A DNA stretch of 64,000 bases from Aquimarina spongiae (GTDB taxonomy: Bacteria; Bacteroidota; Bacteroidia; Flavobacteriales; Flavobacteriaceae): positions 403,001-467,000 of the forward strand of contig NZ_FQYP01000004.1 in the NCBI RefSeq assembly GCF_900141785.1. Reading direction: 5' to 3'. The notes below the pieces were generated by a model that was given only the letters and a program-made list of their open reading frames with translations, was not told the DNA's origin and did no database searches. Shown here piece after piece: positions 36,084 through 43,952 of this stretch. Within the stretch, counting starts at the first letter, position 1. Each line of letters opens with the position of its first letter. Position numbers and translations under genes: made by a program.

Positions 36084-36253
36084 ATTCCGAAGGGTAAATT
36101 TAATAGTTTACCTAGATTGGTACCTATATCTTTAAGGTTTAATTTTTGTTAAATCCTATCGAATCACAAGGGTTTTTATTAAAAATACTTAATTCTGTAC
36201 AATACAACCCGATTTTTATTACATTAGTAGTCCTATTATTCCAATTCAGTTTT

Positions 36254-36682
36254 TTGAAAAAAGAAAAGAAAATAATTGGCAGGACGGATAAGGTGGATTT
36301 CCCGCTACTCGAATTAAATGATATCGATGCCAAAGTCGATACAGGAGCGTATACTTCTTCTATTCATTGCGTTGCTATAAAAGAGATTGATCAAACATTA
36401 CAATGTAGTTTTCTGGATGCTACGCATCCTGAGTATAATGGTAAGAAATTTACATTTAAAAATTATGATATCTCTGCGGTAAAAAGTAGTACCGGTAAGG
36501 TAGAAATGCGGTATGCGATCAGAACACAAATTACAGTATTCGAAAAAACCTATCCGATAACTTTAAACCTATCCCCAAGGGACGATATGCGTTTTCCATT
36601 GCTTATTGGGCGTAGGTTCTTGAGCGGAAAATTTTTGGTAGATCCTCAATTAGAAAATCAGAGTTATAATCAAAAACTGTAA
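36254..36682 (+). CDS. rimB: retropepsin-like ATP-dependent zinc protease family (RimB-like)
   Basis: About 142 residues starting (TTG) [18 protein letters not shown]. The motif [14 protein letters not shown] carries the DTGA of aspartic retropepsin-like proteases, followed by [15 protein letters not shown] near the end. In Pseudomonas, RimB cooperates with RimK to control poly-glutamylation of ribosomal protein S6. An upstream TTG at 36146 would add a hydrophobic extension not usual for the family; no in-frame ATG exists near the start. Its TAA overlaps the ATG of rimK (TAATG). Confidence 0.82.
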   Translation: MKKEKKIIGRTDKVDFPLLELNDIDAKVDTGAYTSSIHCVAIKEIDQTLQCSFLDATHPEYNGKKFTFKNYDISAVKSSTGKVEMRYAIRTQITVFEKTYPITLNLSPRDDMRFPLLIGRRFLSGKFLVDPQLENQSYNQKL

Positions 36683-37554
36683 TGAATATCAAGATCTTGT
36701 CGCGTAGTGCGAGTTTGTATTCGACCAATGCACTTGTTCAAGCAGCGGTAAAAAGAAAACACAATGTCCAGGTAATCGATCCACTTAATTGTGATATTGT
36801 TATAGAGCGGCAAAAGCCAGAGATTTATTATCGTGGTCGTCGTCTCGATCATGTAGATGCAGTGATTCCGAGAATTGGATCCTCGATTACCTTTTATGGT
36901 ACTGCGGTGGTTCGACAGTTTGAAATGATGAATGTGTTTACCACCTTAAAATCCCAGGCGCTGGTTCAATCTAGAGATAAACTAAGAAGTTTGCAGATAT
37001 TATCAAAGGCTGGTCTCGGGCTTCCGAAGACAGTGTTTACCAACTATTCCAAAGATATTTCTGAGGTGATATCTCATGTAGGGGGAGCTCCTTTAATTAT
37101 TAAGCTTCTTGAAGGTACTCAAGGATTAGGAGTAGTTCTGGCTGAAACAAGTACAGCTGCAGAATCGGTACTGGAGGCTTTTAATGGATTGCAAGCACGG
37201 GTAATTGTTCAGGAGTTTATCAAGGAAGCCAAAGGAGCAGATATCCGAGCATTTGTGGTTGATGGTGAAGTGGTAGGTGCAATGAAACGGCAGAGTAAAG
37301 AAGGAGAGTTTAGATCCAATTTGCATCGAGGAGGCACTGCCCAATTGATCAAATTGAGTCGGCACGAAGAGCAAGCAGCTATTTTGGCGGCCAAAGCTTT
37401 GAAAATGGGAGTTGCCGGTGTAGATTTGCTGCAAAGTAACCGAGGGCCATTGATTTTGGAGGTAAATTCATCTCCAGGCCTAGAAGGAATCGAAGGGGTG
37501 ACAGGTAAAGATATCGCAAAGTCGATCATAAAATATATAGAAAGAAGCGTATAA
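36682..37554 (+). CDS. rimK: ATP-grasp RimK family ligase (S6 glutamylation)
   Basis: 290 residues starting [15 protein letters not shown], typical of RimK. ATP-grasp features include [12 protein letters not shown], the [15 protein letters not shown] nucleotide loop, [15 protein letters not shown] and the metal-binding [23 protein letters not shown]. The family adds glutamates to the C-terminus of ribosomal protein S6. It is coupled to rimB upstream and lies 5 bases before the M14-type hydrolase. Confidence 0.92.
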   Translation: MNIKILSRSASLYSTNALVQAAVKRKHNVQVIDPLNCDIVIERQKPEIYYRGRRLDHVDAVIPRIGSSITFYGTAVVRQFEMMNVFTTLKSQALVQSRDKLRSLQILSKAGLGLPKTVFTNYSKDISEVISHVGGAPLIIKLLEGTQGLGVVLAETSTAAESVLEAFNGLQARVIVQEFIKEAKGADIRAFVVDGEVVGAMKRQSKEGEFRSNLHRGGTAQLIKLSRHEEQAAILAAKALKMGVAGVDLLQSNRGPLILEVNSSPGLEGIEGVTGKDIAKSIIKYIERSV

Positions 37555-37559
37555 GGTAC

Positions 37560-38540
37560 ATGACACAAAGTAAGGAAAAAGATATTTTACGCATTTTAGG
37601 AAATGAGGTGCCACTAGGAACAAGTACTACGATCAACTTTAATATTGCCAAGTTATATACATCGACCAAAGTAGAAATTCCTATTATTATAGAACGCTCA
37701 AAAAAGCCGGGGCCAACGGTTTTAATCACCGCGGGAATTCATGGAGATGAGATTAATGGAGTCGAAGTTGTAAGACAAATTATTGCCAAGAAAATCAACA
37801 AACCAGATAGAGGAAGCATTATATGTATCCCCGTACTTAATGTATTTGGGTTTTTGAATATGGATCGTTTCTTTCCCGATGGAAGAGATTTAAACAGGGT
37901 TTTTCCGGGAACCAAAAATGGTTCACTGGCAAGTCGATTTGCCTATCAATTCGTAAATGAGATTCTTCCTTCAGTAGATTTTTGTTTGGACTTTCATACC
38001 GGTGGAGCAAGTCGATTTAATGCACCACATATCCGAGTAGATCAAAAGAATAAACGGTTAGTAGGTCTGGCCAAAGTTTTTAACGCTCCTTTTATTCTGT
38101 ACTCCAAAAACCTTGAGGGTTCTTATCGATCAACTTGTGCCAAAAAAGGCATAGATATTTTGTTATTTGAAGGAGGGAAATCTCAAAACAGCAGCAAAGA
38201 TATTGCGGTAGAAGGCGTAAAAGGAGTGATGCGTATTCTTAATCACCTAGAAATGCTGAAGCCTACTTTTGAAGTGCCTGAGGCACATGCCGAAAGTATT
38301 GTGATTAATAAGAGTTCTTGGATGCGAGCCAAATACAGCGGATTGTTGCATATTAAAATACCGATTTGCAAGCATGTTGAAAAAGGGGAGATTCTGGCGA
38401 CTATCACAGATCCCTACGGAAAAATGAGGCACGTGGTAAAAGCAAGTAATGATGGGTATGTGATCAATGTAAATGAAGCTCCGATTGTGTACAAAGGAGA
38501 TGCGATATTTAGAATTACCAAAGCCCTAGAAGATGAATAA
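37560..38540 (+). CDS. succinylglutamate desuccinylase / aspartoacylase family zinc hydrolase
   Basis: 326 residues of the M14-related AstE/AspA family. The zinc-binding HxxE is in ITAGIHGDEINGVEV (about residues 57-71); RDLNRVFPG and LDFHTGG supply substrate-binding residues and the third zinc ligand region; LLFEGGK carries the likely catalytic Glu. The C-terminal part (about 245-326) looks like a biotinyl/lipoyl-type beta domain. Position after rimB-rimK suggests it may act on a glutamate-containing product, but free N-acyl amino acids are equally possible. Confidence 0.85.
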   Translation: MTQSKEKDILRILGNEVPLGTSTTINFNIAKLYTSTKVEIPIIIERSKKPGPTVLITAGIHGDEINGVEVVRQIIAKKINKPDRGSIICIPVLNVFGFLNMDRFFPDGRDLNRVFPGTKNGSLASRFAYQFVNEILPSVDFCLDFHTGGASRFNAPHIRVDQKNKRLVGLAKVFNAPFILYSKNLEGSYRSTCAKKGIDILLFEGGKSQNSSKDIAVEGVKGVMRILNHLEMLKPTFEVPEAHAESIVINKSSWMRAKYSGLLHIKIPICKHVEKGEILATITDPYGKMRHVVKASNDGYVINVNEAPIVYKGDAIFRITKALEDE

Positions 38541-39114
38541 AGAGGCGTTGAGGTCAAAATATAAAACGCTAAGATCCCTATTGAGTACCGATGAGATCGA
38601 TACAATGAGTATGGATATCGCCAACAAAGCATTAGAGCTTCTGATATGGGACAGTAGCTTTTATCATATCTTCTTACCCATACAAAAGCAAAAAGAGTTA
38701 AATACAGAATTTATACTTCATATCTTACAAGGAAAAGATAAACATGTAGTGGTTTCAAAAAGTAATTTTGAAACCTATACCATGGAGAATTTTTTGCTTA
38801 CGGATACTACCCCTTTAAAAGTAAATTCTTTGGGAATTCCCGAACCTGTGGATGGAATACCGATTGCGAACCACCAAATAGAAGTTGTTTTTATTCCACT
38901 GTTGGCTTATGATCGAAATGGAAATAGAGTGGGATACGGCAAAGGATTTTATGATAGGTTTCTAGAGAGTTGTCATCCAGATACCGTGAAAGTCGGACTT
39001 TCATTTTTTCCGCCAGAAGATAAGATTGAAGATAGCACTTCAGAGGATGTATCCTTAGATTTTTGTGTTACCCCATCCGAGATATTCAAATTCAATAAAG
39101 AAAATAAACAATAA
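38533..39114 (+). CDS. 5-formyltetrahydrofolate cyclo-ligase
   Basis: 193 residues with the family signature FIPLLAYDRNGNRVGYGKGFYDRFL near residues 118-142 and an N-terminal basic segment LRSKYKTLRSLLS. It converts 5-formyl-THF to 5,10-methenyl-THF with ATP. It overlaps the upstream hydrolase by 8 bases, so it is the last gene of the rimB-rimK operon, and converges with lspA. Confidence 0.92.
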   Translation: MNKEALRSKYKTLRSLLSTDEIDTMSMDIANKALELLIWDSSFYHIFLPIQKQKELNTEFILHILQGKDKHVVVSKSNFETYTMENFLLTDTTPLKVNSLGIPEPVDGIPIANHQIEVVFIPLLAYDRNGNRVGYGKGFYDRFLESCHPDTVKVGLSFFPPEDKIEDSTSEDVSLDFCVTPSEIFKFNKENKQ

Positions 39115-39127
39115 GGAACTAAAAGGA

Positions 39128-39730
39128 TTATTTTTTTGGGAATGCCTTTTTGTTAAAAATGATCAATAAGAACACACCAACACTTATTGCAGAATCGGCA
39201 ATATTGAAAACAGGATCAAAAAACGAAAAGTGTTTTCCACCCCAAACAGGAATCCAATCAGGTAAGATATCATCATAAAAAGTAAACTGAATCATATCTA
39301 CCACTTTTCCATAAAAAACACTTTCATATCCACCAGCTTCTGGTAAAAAGGTTGCGACATTACTCACAGTACTTTCTTCAAAAAGGATTCCATAAAAGAT
39401 AGAATCAATGATATTACCAAAAGCACCGGCAAAGATCAATGCAATACAAAAAGTGAGTATCATCGGACTGTTTTTTCGAACAGAATCATATAGCCAATAT
39501 CCAATCCCAGTAATGGCAACCAATCGGAAAAGAGTAAGTACCAATTTACCATAGCTGCCTGGTAGTTCAAACCCCCATGCCATACCTTTATTTTCTACAA
39601 AAACAATTCTAAACCAATCAAAGACTCTTACCTCTTCATGTAATGCGAAATGTGTTTTTATATAAAATTTGGAAATTTGGTCGATAAGCAGAACCAGAAC
39701 GATAACTAAAATAGATTTCTTCAAGGACAT
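39128..39730 (-). CDS. lspA: lipoprotein signal peptidase (signal peptidase II)
   Basis: 200 residues with four membrane helices. The catalytic aspartates are in FGNIIDSIFYG and FNIADSAISVG. It cleaves signal peptides of lipidated prolipoproteins at the inner membrane; many predicted lipoproteins in this window would be substrates. An exact -7 element lies 38 bases upstream, so it is probably transcribed independently of the secreted-protein cassette. Confidence 0.96.
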   Translation of the reverse strand: MSLKKSILVIVLVLLIDQISKFYIKTHFALHEEVRVFDWFRIVFVENKGMAWGFELPGSYGKLVLTLFRLVAITGIGYWLYDSVRKNSPMILTFCIALIFAGAFGNIIDSIFYGILFEESTVSNVATFLPEAGGYESVFYGKVVDMIQFTFYDDILPDWIPVWGGKHFSFFDPVFNIADSAISVGVFLLIIFNKKAFPKK

Positions 39731-39767
39731 AGATATACCGTTTATTACAGGTAATAAAAGTGACGGA

Positions 39768-39775
39768 CAAAAATA
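39768..39775 (-). promoter_or_regulatory. -7 promoter element TATTTTTG for lspA
   Basis: Exact TAnnTTTG match on the minus strand in the 50-base gap between the secreted 209-aa gene and lspA. Confidence 0.55.
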
Positions 39776-39780
39776 GTGTT

Positions 39781-40410
39781 TTATTTTGTTTTATAAACAC
39801 TTATGTCTCCACTTATAGAGGTTAAATTGATTTTGTAGGGTCCATAGATATCCTGAGAACGAATTTTCCCGGTTTTGGTAGCGGCCTTAACGGTCGCATT
39901 TTTTGTAGATAGCGTAATATCTCCTGCAATAGTATTTATGGTTGCATGACCTTGATAAGCCTCTAAGATGCAATTGCCAGCACTAAACTCTGCAAATAAA
40001 TTTTTGAATCCACCAACGATCTTTAAGGAAGCCGTATTGGATTTTACCGTTACTTTAAGATGTGAAGGGATTTGTAATACCACTTTTACAGCATATACTT
40101 TGTGAGCGCTAAGCTTATCATTGTGATGTTGTGAAAATGGCTGAACATCATCCTGTAGATACAGCTTATTTTCTTTTGTAGTACTTCTGATAAGTAAGTG
40201 GTCTTGATACTCTCCTTCAGAAATTGCATTGTAGGTAATATTAGATGTTTCTGCACTAGTAATTTCAATCTGGAATGTGTTGTGTAGAGTAATCACAACT
40301 TCTTCAAACCCATTGGAGGCAATAGTACGATCAAAAGAGGATTGAGCATGTACCTGGAAATAGAACAATACAAATAAAAGCAAAGAATTTAGCCACCTCA
40401 TATTTTTCAA
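39781..40410 (-). CDS. secreted DUF4097-like beta-repeat protein, third copy
   Basis: 209 residues with signal peptide MKNMRWLNSLLLFVLFYFQVHAQ. The mature part contains short beta-rung repeats (ATINTIAGDITLSTK, INLTSISGDISVYKTK) as in DUF4097 / adhesin-head proteins, but is more diverged than its two upstream neighbours. Probably periplasmic or surface; no enzymatic motif. It is the last gene of the cassette headed by the ECF sigma factor. Confidence 0.7.
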   Translation of the reverse strand: MKNMRWLNSLLLFVLFYFQVHAQSSFDRTIASNGFEEVVITLHNTFQIEITSAETSNITYNAISEGEYQDHLLIRSTTKENKLYLQDDVQPFSQHHNDKLSAHKVYAVKVVLQIPSHLKVTVKSNTASLKIVGGFKNLFAEFSAGNCILEAYQGHATINTIAGDITLSTKNATVKAATKTGKIRSQDIYGPYKINLTSISGDISVYKTK

Positions 40411-40453
40411 GGTAACTAAATTCTCTAGAATTATAAAAAAGATATACGAGTTC

Positions 40454-41161
40454 TTACTGTTTACGGATAAAAATGTTTCCGCTTATCGTTTTTAAGTGCA
40501 AATCACTTTGAGGATCCCCAAAAGTACCTGTTACTTTACTACCTACAATTCGATTTTTACCTTGATCAAAATTGAGGTCTTTATCAGAGTAAATCATCCC
40601 AGAGATGGTTTCTGCTTTTAGTTTCGATTTTGCAATATTGATATCGATATCTCCGCTAATGGTTTTAAGATCCATGGTCCCATTGTAATTTTTGATGTCG
40701 ATATTTCCGCTAATAATGTCTACCTCGAGTTCTCCTCTATAATTTTCAGAAGCCACGCTACCAGAGATACTTTTTATAGTAAGCTTATAGCTTTTTGGTA
40801 GATACAAGGTATAATTGGCATCTATATCCATATTGTTGCAAGGACCCCAGTTGTTTTTGGATTTTTTTTCTTTTTTCCATTTATCAAATAGATCACCGTA
40901 GCTTGATTTGATATCCAAAACCGAAGAGGAATTGTTGATTTCCAGATCAAAATACTCATCAAATTGACCGCCATTGATTTGTACTTCTGCTTTGAGATAT
41001 ACTTGGTTTTTGTCCCAGGTTTTGATATTAATATCGTCAGCAAATTTGAATTCTACTTTTACACGATCTGCTGAAGTATTGATCTCTTTTTCGATTACCT
41101 TTTGTGCGAATACTTGACCTACGAACAAGGATAGTATCGCTAGAGTTATTAGATTTTTCAT
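40454..41161 (-). CDS. secreted DUF4097-like beta-repeat protein, second copy
   Basis: 235 residues with signal peptide MKNLITLAILSLFVGQVFAQ. It has at least four SISG/TISG rungs (KSISGSVAS, DIISGNIDI, KTISGDIDI, ETISGMIYS, KTISGNIFI), a right-handed beta-helix-like repeat, with spacing of about 20 residues. No catalytic motif. Likely an envelope stress effector or structural protein controlled by the sigma factor encoded upstream. Confidence 0.78.
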   Translation of the reverse strand: MKNLITLAILSLFVGQVFAQKVIEKEINTSADRVKVEFKFADDINIKTWDKNQVYLKAEVQINGGQFDEYFDLEINNSSSVLDIKSSYGDLFDKWKKEKKSKNNWGPCNNMDIDANYTLYLPKSYKLTIKSISGSVASENYRGELEVDIISGNIDIKNYNGTMDLKTISGDIDINIAKSKLKAETISGMIYSDKDLNFDQGKNRIVGSKVTGTFGDPQSDLHLKTISGNIFIRKQ

Positions 41162-41196
41162 GTTGTTTGTTGTTTTTGATTGAATAATGACCTCTT

Positions 41197-41952
41197 TTAC
41201 TGTTTTCTGAGATAGATGTTACCTGTTGATGATCTAAGGCTGATTTCTACACCTCCGCTATTTAATTGGGTTTTGATGGCTCTTTTCCCTGCTACGATTT
41301 TCATGTTTTCGTCGTCTGAAGGAAATTTGATGTCAAAGTCTGTATAAATTTCTCCCATTGTGGTTTTTAACTCAAGGTTTGCCGGTGTGCTTGATGGTAA
41401 GCTTACATCGATAGCTCCTGTTGCTGAAACCAGAGATATTGGAGAGTTCTGACTAACTTTGGTAAAAATGATATTGATTTCTCCCGTAGCGGTTTTAGCT
41501 ACGATAGGCCCGGTAACATCTCTAAATGTCATATTACCCACATTAGTCATTGCCTCTATTTCTGAAGAGAATCCTTTGACTTCTACATCTCCCAGATTGC
41601 TCTTTTCGATAGTGATGTTTACAGTTTTTGGTAGAAAAATTTGAAGTACCTCGCTATGCATACCTTTTAAGTTTCTTACCACTAGTGTTTCTCCTTCTTT
41701 TTGAACGTAGATTCCTAATCCGGTATTATCGCTACCTCCCGCATAAACGGCTTTTAAGCCTCTTGCTTTTTCGGGCATTTCTCGCCCTTCGCCATTAATT
41801 TTTATTTCATTTTGATTCTGAGCCTTTATTACTACTCCAGAAGGGGAGCTGATCTTTACTTTTTTTACCCCTTGAAGTGATTGATTAAAATCCTGAGCGG
41901 TTAGGCTACATGCAGTGATAAGTAATACTGCTATAAGTGCTATTTTTTTCAT
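41197..41952 (-). CDS. secreted DUF4097-like beta-repeat protein, first copy
   Basis: 251 residues with signal peptide MKKIALIAVLLITACSLTAQ (an AC near the end could also act as lipobox but lacks the usual context). It has beta-rung repeats (VEVKGFSSEIEAMTNVG, AKTATGEINIIF, VSATGAIDVSL, LRSSTGNIYLRKQ). It starts 29 bases after the anti-sigma gene. Same family and same C-terminal ending (IYLRKQ) as the next gene (IFIRKQ), suggesting duplication. Confidence 0.78.
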   Translation of the reverse strand: MKKIALIAVLLITACSLTAQDFNQSLQGVKKVKISSPSGVVIKAQNQNEIKINGEGREMPEKARGLKAVYAGGSDNTGLGIYVQKEGETLVVRNLKGMHSEVLQIFLPKTVNITIEKSNLGDVEVKGFSSEIEAMTNVGNMTFRDVTGPIVAKTATGEINIIFTKVSQNSPISLVSATGAIDVSLPSSTPANLELKTTMGEIYTDFDIKFPSDDENMKIVAGKRAIKTQLNSGGVEISLRSSTGNIYLRKQ

Positions 41953-41981
41953 CTGTTCTTTTTTTGACTGTTTGACTGCTT

Positions 41982-42773
41982 TTAAATTAAACTTGGGAGA
42001 CCTATTTTAACCTGATCTCTCACGTAATCTGGTGTTTCTTCTTTTTGAAGTAACATTTCCATAGAAGGGATTGCGCGCTTTTCTTCGATAGAAACTAATA
42101 TTTGAATTAATTCGATTTGCATGCTTGGATCTTCTTCTGTTTCCAAAGCATTGATTAGTGCTTTACGGACCATTTCTGAATCTGCAAATTTTGCAAGTGC
42201 TTCTGCTGCAGCGAGACGCACATTGATATGATCATCGTATTGCATTTTGTTGATTAAAGCTTTTAGAATTTCATTTCCTGGTTTTTCAAACTCTTCAGCA
42301 TAGTTTACCGCCTGAAGTCTTTTACTAGCCGATTGATTTTCGATCATCGAAATGGTCATCGTTTGCTTTAATTCAATTTTTTCTTTTTCCAAAACCGCTA
42401 CTTCTTGAGATAGGGTTTCATTGTTCTGAGATTTCCCAAAGAAATATGCTGTAAATACCAGTGCTATAGTAGCTGCTATTTGCAATGCTGTTTTCCAATG
42501 CGAACTGGATGCAGCGTTCAATTTCACTACTTTCGGATCGCTAAGAGTTTCCTTTTCCTTTTGTAGCATTTCTTCAAAATTCAATGCTAAACCAGCATCA
42601 GGTGTTTCTAAGGGTTCGCTATCAATCGCTCCAAACAACACTTTGAGTTCTTGTAGAGAAGCCTTGCAATCTTCACATTGTGCAATATGGGTTTCAACTT
42701 CTTTATGTACATCCTCGTCTAAATTAAGATCTATATAATCGATCAGTAATTCTTCTATTTGTTTGCAATTCAT
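41982..42773 (-). CDS. zinc-finger anti-sigma factor with HEAT-repeat domain
   Basis: 263 residues. The N-terminus has the zinc anti-sigma motif: Cys3, and HIAQCEDC giving His29-x3-Cys33-x2-Cys36. One membrane helix lies at about 94-112. The C-terminal extracytoplasmic part (about 170-263) consists of HEAT-like repeats (NVRLAAAEALAKFAD, IELIQILVSIEE). It would hold the ECF sigma factor at the membrane and release it in response to an envelope signal sensed by the HEAT part. It starts 4 bases after the sigma gene. Confidence 0.85.
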   Translation of the reverse strand: MNCKQIEELLIDYIDLNLDEDVHKEVETHIAQCEDCKASLQELKVLFGAIDSEPLETPDAGLALNFEEMLQKEKETLSDPKVVKLNAASSSHWKTALQIAATIALVFTAYFFGKSQNNETLSQEVAVLEKEKIELKQTMTISMIENQSASKRLQAVNYAEEFEKPGNEILKALINKMQYDDHINVRLAAAEALAKFADSEMVRKALINALETEEDPSMQIELIQILVSIEEKRAIPSMEMLLQKEETPDYVRDQVKIGLPSLI

Positions 42774-42777
42774 AGCT

Positions 42778-43311
42778 TTATGCGTTTTGGAGGTAATATC
42801 CTTTTAGTTTATGTATAGCTCGGTGGACTTTGGTTTTTACGGCACCTTCTGTAGAACCAACGATTTCGGCTATTTCATTATATTTTATTCCTTGATAACG
42901 GTTCATAATGACTAGTTCTCGATCACTATCGCTTAACTGATTTAATGCCTGGTCGAGCTGCTGCTTGACTTCATTTTGCTCAATATGATCCGTTTCTTCA
43001 CTCATGGTCTTATATTCAAAATCATCTAATCGTTTTGGTGATGATTTACTTTTTTGATAATGATCTGAAAACACATTTCGTGCTATGGTAAAAATCCAGG
43101 AAGAAAATTTTCCATTTTTATAAGAGGTTTTATATTTAATGGCTTTATAAAATACCTCTTGTGTAATATCCTGGCTAATTACCCGATCTCTTGTCATCTT
43201 CAACAAAAAATTAAAGATTTTGAGGTGGTATCTATCAAATAGCATCCTCATCATGTCGAGGTCTCCTTGAGATACCTTAATCATTATTTCTTCGTCAGTT
43301 AGTTGTTTCAA
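42778..43311 (-). CDS. ECF-type RNA polymerase sigma factor
   Basis: 177 residues with sigma region 2 (FDRYHLKIFNFLLKMT, QDITQEVFYKAIKY, WIFTIARNVFSDHY) and region 4 HTH (YNEIAEIVGSTEGAVKTKVHR). The chosen start is a TTG, giving MKQLTDEEIMIKV; an ATG nine codons later is possible but would shorten region 2. It heads a five-gene cassette with its own anti-sigma factor and three secreted proteins, all on the minus strand. An ECF-like promoter lies at about 43343-43370, suggesting autoregulation. Confidence 0.92.
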   Translation of the reverse strand: MKQLTDEEIMIKVSQGDLDMMRMLFDRYHLKIFNFLLKMTRDRVISQDITQEVFYKAIKYKTSYKNGKFSSWIFTIARNVFSDHYQKSKSSPKRLDDFEYKTMSEETDHIEQNEVKQQLDQALNQLSDSDRELVIMNRYQGIKYNEIAEIVGSTEGAVKTKVHRAIHKLKGYYLQNA

Positions 43312-43342
43312 GATGTTACTCTTTTTGATCGGTTTCTATTTG

Positions 43343-43370
43343 TAATACCTCCGTTTTTTAAAAAGGTTAC
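43343..43370 (-). promoter_or_regulatory. candidate ECF autoregulatory promoter
   Basis: On the minus strand GTAACCTTTTT is followed about 16 bases later by GTATTA, resembling ECF promoters with an AAC-containing -35. It lies 32-59 bases before the sigma-factor start codon. No TAnnTTTG element is seen there. Confidence 0.4.
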
Positions 43371-43429
43371 ACATAAGATAAAAAAGATTCACTTTTTTTC
43401 TGAAAGGTCAAAAAATGTAAAGGAGTATA

Positions 43430-43467
43430 AAAGAAAATGCCCTTCTGTATTTCATTACAAAAGGGCA
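43430..43467 (-). terminator. intrinsic terminator after the dksA-like gene
   Basis: TGCCCTT (43438-43444) pairs with AAGGGCA (43461-43467) over a 16-base loop, followed on the minus strand by a T-rich TTTTCTTTT tract. It ends the ileS-dksA-like transcript. Confidence 0.6.
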
Positions 43468-43564
43468 CTGATACTTTAGCTACTTAAGAGAACTATGCTG
43501 ATTTTACCTAAGTAGTTTTATGCTGTTTAAAATTTGCCAGAAGCATATGTTTTTTGCAAAGCAA

Positions 43565-43948
43565 TTAACTCTGCATGTTTTTGGCTTCTATACTTAATGT
43601 AGCGTGAGGTACTAGTTTTAATCGTTCAGGATTTATAAGTTTTCCTGTAACACGGCAAATACCATAGGTTTTGTTTTCTATACGTAACAATGCATTTTTA
43701 AGATCACGTACAAATTTTTCTTGTCGTATTGCAAGTTGCGTATTTGCCTCTTTAGACATGGTCTCACTTCCTTCTTCAAAAGCTTTAAAGGTAGGAGAGG
43801 TGTCATCTGTACCATTGTTTCCATCATTCTTATAAGCACTTCTCAACAATTCCAAATCCTTCTGTGCTTTCTCCATTTTGTCAACGATAATTTCTTTGAA
43901 CATTGCTAAATCTTTATCGCTGTACCTTACTTTGATGTCTTCTGCCAT
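43565..43948 (-). CDS. TraR/DksA family zinc-finger-like regulator
   Basis: 127 residues: coiled-coil N-terminal half (about 5-90) and the C-terminal TYGICRVTGKLINPERLKLVPHATLSIEAK. Only one cysteine remains of the four-Cys zinc finger of canonical DksA, as is usual for the Bacteroidota form. By family it binds the RNA polymerase secondary channel and mediates stringent-type control. It starts 4 bases after ileS ends, so it is co-transcribed. Confidence 0.85.
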   Translation of the reverse strand: MAEDIKVRYSDKDLAMFKEIIVDKMEKAQKDLELLRSAYKNDGNNGTDDTSPTFKAFEEGSETMSKEANTQLAIRQEKFVRDLKNALLRIENKTYGICRVTGKLINPERLKLVPHATLSIEAKNMQS

Positions 43949-43952
43949 ACTC

